Below, piece by piece: positions 61,201 through 64,000 of a stretch of 64,000 nt of DNA. Made by a program: the position numbers and the translations under genes. The notes under the pieces were generated by a model. That model was not told the DNA's origin, made no database searches, and worked only from the letters and a program-made list of their open reading frames with translations. Within the stretch, counting starts at the first letter, position 1; every line of letters begins with the position of its first letter. Location: the NCBI RefSeq assembly GCF_963675165.1, contig NC_087380.1:4331803-4395802 (forward strand). The letters are read 5' to 3'. This DNA comes from Halichondria panicea (lineage: Eukaryota > Porifera > Demospongiae > Suberitida > Halichondriidae).

Positions 61201-64000
61201 CCGTTTGTGTGGTTGGAGGTATGGAGAACATCAATAGGAACATCAATGTTACTGGGGAACGTACTTTTGCCATTTTGGAAAACCTCAGTGAGTACTATTA
61301 GTATTGTGCACGTAAGGTGATGCACTATTTCTATAGCTCCATACTCTGTGTACGAGTTCAGAGTGCAAGCAGAGACTTCTATAGGGCCTGGAAACTTTTC
61401 TCTGCCGAGGTTATTTTCTACACCTGAACATTGTGAGTTCTTCTCCTAGCAATTCGTCTTATTACCATGTTCGTATTTACAGTACCGACTGAGCCAAGAA
61501 GTCTGTCAGTCCAGACACTTAGCTCTACCTCTTTTGAAGTCACCTGGGAGTCACCTCGGTGCAACTTTGGGGACCGTACTGGCTACAATGTAAGAATGCA
61601 GTATGGTCATCTTGCTAAAATACGAGTATGTACATAGGTATAGCGTTCTCATGTACAAATACAGTTTTTGCTGATTGGTAACTTAATTTTATGTACAGGT
61701 TTCACATGATCCGATACTGGGCAACTTTGATCCATTGGGAACTGTTGGGACCCTGAGCAATCCATTCATCCAGAGTGACTCTAATGCAGGCAGTGTTATC
61801 ATTACAGGACTCTCTCCCTTCACCGACTACACTGTCAGCATATGTGCATTGACCTCTGCTGGATGTGGCAACATCTCTTCAAACACTGCTCAAACCAATG
61901 AAGATGGTACGTCATCACTCGATGCTGTAAATATATTTATTTCCATCTGTTTTTGTCTACATTTAGCACCTGAGCCGGTATCCAGTCTGGATATCACATC
62001 AACCCGTAGAGATGGCAGCAGCAACAGAATTACTATTATGGTCACCTGGATGAGACCGTCAGAGAGAAATGGACCATACAGATACATGCTAAACTACACT
62101 GCTGAGCAGTCCTCTCCTTACCCCGTTACTAGGGGTATTAGCACTGCTAGCAGTTCCATTAACTTGGCAGGAGATAGTCAGAGCTACTCTGTGCCTATCA
62201 TTGACAGTGTCCCATTTGCTGACTTTACTGTGAGCTTGTATGCTTACAATATCGGGAGAGGAGTTGGGTTTAGAAGTACTGTGATGTTTCTTACAGAAAA
62301 GACTACATCAATTGGTGAGTAGACTACATTAAGTCAGTTGGAAGATGTATCATTATTTACTTTCGTGTTTACAGAACCTACTAGTGTTTTAAACCTTGTT
62401 GGTACAACCACAAGCCACCAATCGTTTCTGGTCAATTGGGATGTTCCACAATTTCCGAACTCTGAAATAATTAACTATATTATCTACTATACAATAGCAA
62501 GTGCTATCCAAAATTTCCCTATCAATGATAGTGGATACACTTTTGTCAATCAGATCACTGACACGACTTATGATGTAATGAACCTTGATCCGTTCACCAA
62601 CTACACTGTTCATGTTAGAGCAATTGGCAACCCGAACCTGCAAGGTTCGGTTGTGGAGGAAATACTTGTACGAACCAATATCACCAATCCTTCAGCCGTT
62701 GTGAACCTAACAGTAGAAGCTAATTTATCTACAGAAATTATAGTCACATGGAACCCTCCCACTAAACCTAATGGTCCGATCTCACACTACGTAGTGTACT
62801 ATACAAAAGGTAGCACTCCTCAAACAGGAACTATCTCTAGTTCCGGGTATGCACAGCTGACGACAACGGGAACAATGGTCAGCATTCGACAACTTGACCC
62901 TTTCACATACTACCAAATTCATGTTCAACCATTTGTGACCGAGATTCCATATGTACTTGAAGGCACAATAGGCACAGAGATTGTGATGAGGACGTTTTCA
63001 GGTAAACTGCCACATTGCTCACTTCTTTATTATACTCTCGAGATAGTCGTACGAGGAATACGGGTAAAGTGTTTATCATTACCTTCGTATAACACTCTTC
63101 ACTAATACAAACATGCCTCAGTATAAGCATTGGGGTACGTGCTTGTGGGATTGTTAAAAGGATTGCTTGTTCTTCCCTTTGCAGCTTCATGCCCTGTCCT
63201 TATACTTATAAACGGAATGATCATGTACAGTTCAGCTGCTATTCCCCCACTGGAAGGAACTGTGGCTATACATGTCTGTGATGAGGGATATGTATTATTA
63301 GGAGGAACTACAAAAACATGCCAGTCCAATGGAACATGGAGTGGAGGGGAAATTGCTTGCAACCGTGAGTTGATTGATTCCAACTCTTATGACTGGCGGT
63401 GTTTATTTTTATAGTGTACAATTATACAGTTCTCTCCTGTGGTCCCCCTCCCTCTATTCCTAATGGAATTCCAGATAATCCTACCAGCACAATCGTTGGA
63501 GTTACAGTAAGGTATAGTTGTCATGCAGGATTTATTCACCTTGGTTCAATGATCACTTGCTTAACCACTGGGTCTTGGAGCGAACTACCGTCTTGTCAGG
63601 GTGAGTCCTTTCAAACTCATAGAGAGACGTGTGCACAAACTAGAAACCATACAATGATACACATGCACACGCACAGTCCCTCCCCCAGTCTACCTTTCTC
63701 TGTCCTCCACAAACTACTTGACTGGACTTACAGAGATAGACATATCTTCCGTGAGAGAGAACAACCTTGTTTGTCACACAGACCTTGCTGCTTGTTGCCG
63801 ACAGTTGGACTCAGGAGTGGATGGTGGTATGGGACAGTGGTACTATCCAAACGGTTCATCTATTGGTGAAGGAGAGTTGCGTGTGAGCAGAGGTCAGATG
63901 ACCGTCAGTTTGAGTGCCATGACCAGTGCTCAGGCTCCGAGTGGCCTCTACTGCTGTGTAGTGCTCACAAGTGTGGGAGTACTGGCTTCATGTGTCCATA
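42567..64000 (+). CDS. Giant Ig/FN3/sushi cell-surface or adhesion protein (3' end off window)
   Basis: Forty-six exons with GT..AG sites, about 13,750 coding nt (about 4,580 residues) in the window. Start ATG 42567: signal peptide MWHSSCAKLSVLVILRLFSG. Then a first Ig domain with a Ser/Gly-rich insert, two Ig-pair exons, three copies of an Ig-Ig-Ig-Ig-FN3x4 block, a run of FN3 domains, two sushi domains and another Ig-like domain reaching the right edge. Nearly all exons are phase 1 at both ends. FN3 domains carry the family signatures (ITGLDEFANYSISVRAYTSV); Ig domains show C..W..DGGEYTCVV. Many NxS/T sites. This architecture resembles Dscam, sidekick and LAR-type adhesion receptors, but no orthologue is claimed. 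Membrane anchor and any cytosolic enzyme lie outside the window. Confidence 0.85.
44069..44138 (+). pseudogene. Relic of an Ig-pair exon
   Basis: It starts after a TTTAG acceptor with TTTCGCCTGGTGACCACCTG and contains GAGGATGTCAACCTCACTTG, both from the start of the Ig-pair exon at 44720, but the bases in between are deleted and it breaks off at GTGGTG. The upstream intron also resembles that of the later copies. A third, dead copy of this exon. Confidence 0.8.
44720..46087 (+). other. Two tandem Ig-pair exons (44720-45232, 45575-46087)
   Basis: Each exon is 513 nt, phase 1 at both ends, and codes for two Ig domains (VNLTCSARGGPNNVYQWLRN ... GEYTCVVSNAAG; then VSFTCKALGFPAPNYRWDK ... GLYQCVVS). 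The two copies, 855 bp apart, differ at only a handful of residues and share their introns, so they arose by recent duplication. Relatives open blocks B and C at 49394 and 53219. Confidence 0.88.
46251..49282 (+). other. Block A: 4 Ig + 4 FN3 domains
   Basis: Exons 46251-46772 (two Ig), 46840-47091 (Ig), 47162-47286 with 47340-47514 (one Ig split by a phase-0 intron), 47875-48162, 48262-48561, 48621-48920, 48995-49282 (one FN3 each). Together with the Ig-pair exon 45575-46087 it makes a 6 Ig + 4 FN3 cassette. Nearly identical to block B, 3825 bp downstream. Confidence 0.88.
49394..53107 (+). other. Block B: 6 Ig + 4 FN3 domains
   Basis: Exons 49394-49906, 50076-50597, 50665-50916, 50987-51111, 51165-51339, 51700-51987, 52087-52386, 52446-52745, 52820-53107. 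From the second exon on, each lies exactly 3825 bp after its block A partner and differs by only a few substitutions, introns included. The first exon is instead identical in protein to the one opening block C. Confidence 0.9.
53219..57001 (+). other. Block C: 6 Ig + 4 FN3 domains, more diverged
   Basis: Exons 53219-53731, 53897-54418, 54493-54744, 54813-54937, 55001-55175, 55576-55863, 55989-56288, 56348-56647, 56711-57001. Same exon lengths as blocks A and B except the last (291 instead of 288). After the first exon, substitutions and intron indels are clearly more frequent than between A and B, so this is an older duplicate. Confidence 0.88.
57678..57876. mobile_element. 199-bp MITE with CAGGGTGTCATACA ends
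   Basis: The left end CAGGGTGTCATACAAG and the reversed right end CAGGGTGTCATACAGG match. Inside, GGGGGAAA and TTTCCCCCT blocks also mirror each other (GGAGATTTCCCCCTAAAATT near the left). GGATCC and GGGATCCC lie just outside both ends. No clear target duplication. Confidence 0.7.
58153..58267. repeat. 115-bp hairpin with 45-bp arms
   Basis: The left arm TTGTCACGAAGAACAAATTC and onward pairs with GAATTTGTTCTTCGTGACAA; arms match over about 45 bp with one mismatch around a 13-base loop. A/T runs form the ends. Within an intron of the Ig/FN3 gene, so its transcript would form a long stem. Probably a palindromic MITE. Confidence 0.85.
58516..60961 (+). other. Seven consecutive FN3 exons
   Basis: Exons 58516-58818, 58876-59175, 59247-59546, 59612-59908, 59967-60269, 60320-60616, 60674-60961, each one FN3 domain, phase 1 at both ends. 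The first five strongly resemble one another and the FN3 exons of blocks A-C (STEIQVNWTEVPEIDQNG), showing repeated single-exon duplication. The last two are more divergent. Confidence 0.87.
61009..63001 (+). other. Distal FN3 domains, some split by introns; basic RRRR site
   Basis: Exons 61009-61287 with 61337-61432 (one FN3), 61483-61589 with 61699-61906 (one FN3, phase-0 intron inside), 61967-62314 (one), 62375-63001 (two FN3 in one exon). The first has a long loop with STRRRRQAP (61158-61184), a furin-type cleavage consensus. These domains are clearly diverged from the upstream arrays and are likely the ancestral part. Confidence 0.82.
63185..64000 (+). other. Two sushi/CCP exons and an Ig-like exon (cut by window end)
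   Basis: Sushi exons 63185-63364 (SCPVLILINGMIMYSSAAIP ... TCQSNGTWSGGEIAC) and 63430-63600 (SCGPPPSIPNGIPDNPTS ... CLTTGSWSELPSC) show the four-Cys and Trp pattern. From 63734 an open exon reads NNLVCHTDLAACCRQLDSGV, GQWYYPNGS, then SGLYCCVVLTS; this CC..YCC Ig-like form is one I associate with sponge receptors. The reading frame is open at base 64000. Confidence 0.8.

Overview
The window looks like part of a demosponge nuclear genome; the species cannot be fixed from sequence alone. Reasons: AT-rich DNA with many short GT..AG introns, animal genes (USP24, IFT25/HSPB11, a GPS-containing adhesion GPCR), a CARD-NACHT-LRR receptor of the kind expanded in sponges, a beta-helix/multipass membrane protein of a family I associate with sponges, and a huge Ig/FN3 receptor with dense miniature transposons. 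There are no operons, CRISPR arrays or bacterial genes, and I recognised no tRNA or rRNA.

Layout. 1-16.9 kb: minus-strand USP24, 26 exons that join in phase into 1320 codons; its catalytic C-terminus lies beyond the left edge. A plus-strand two-exon NLR gene (3.1-6.0 kb) sits inside one USP24 intron. 16.9-17.4 kb: shared divergent promoter region. 17.4-19.0 kb: IFT25, six exons, 142 aa, complete. 20.05-23.75 kb: four-unit tandem array with exon-like modules, a transposon and a GC-rich minisatellite. 25.7-30.0 kb: a 1319-codon single-exon membrane protein gene broken by a 390-bp transposon. 30-33.9 kb: transposon-rich DNA with nested elements. 33.9-39.6 kb: adhesion GPCR whose exons join to 980 aa, with two decayed sushi exons inside it. 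39.6-42.5 kb: repeats. 42.6 kb to the right edge: a giant secreted or surface protein, at least about 4,580 aa in the window, with about 22 Ig, 24 FN3 and 2 sushi domains; three copies of a 3.8-kb exon block form its middle, two of them almost identical.

Functional reading. USP24 and IFT25 are housekeeping genes (ubiquitin removal; ciliary transport). To their right are three surface receptor-type genes in one orientation, and an intracellular NLR lies inside USP24. This is compatible with an adhesion or innate-recognition neighbourhood, but joint function is only inferred. The transposon content has a pattern: at least six elements of very different size share TAG..CTA ends and a 9-bp target duplication. 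Exon borders were worked out by eye from splice sites, phase and homology; no alignment was run.
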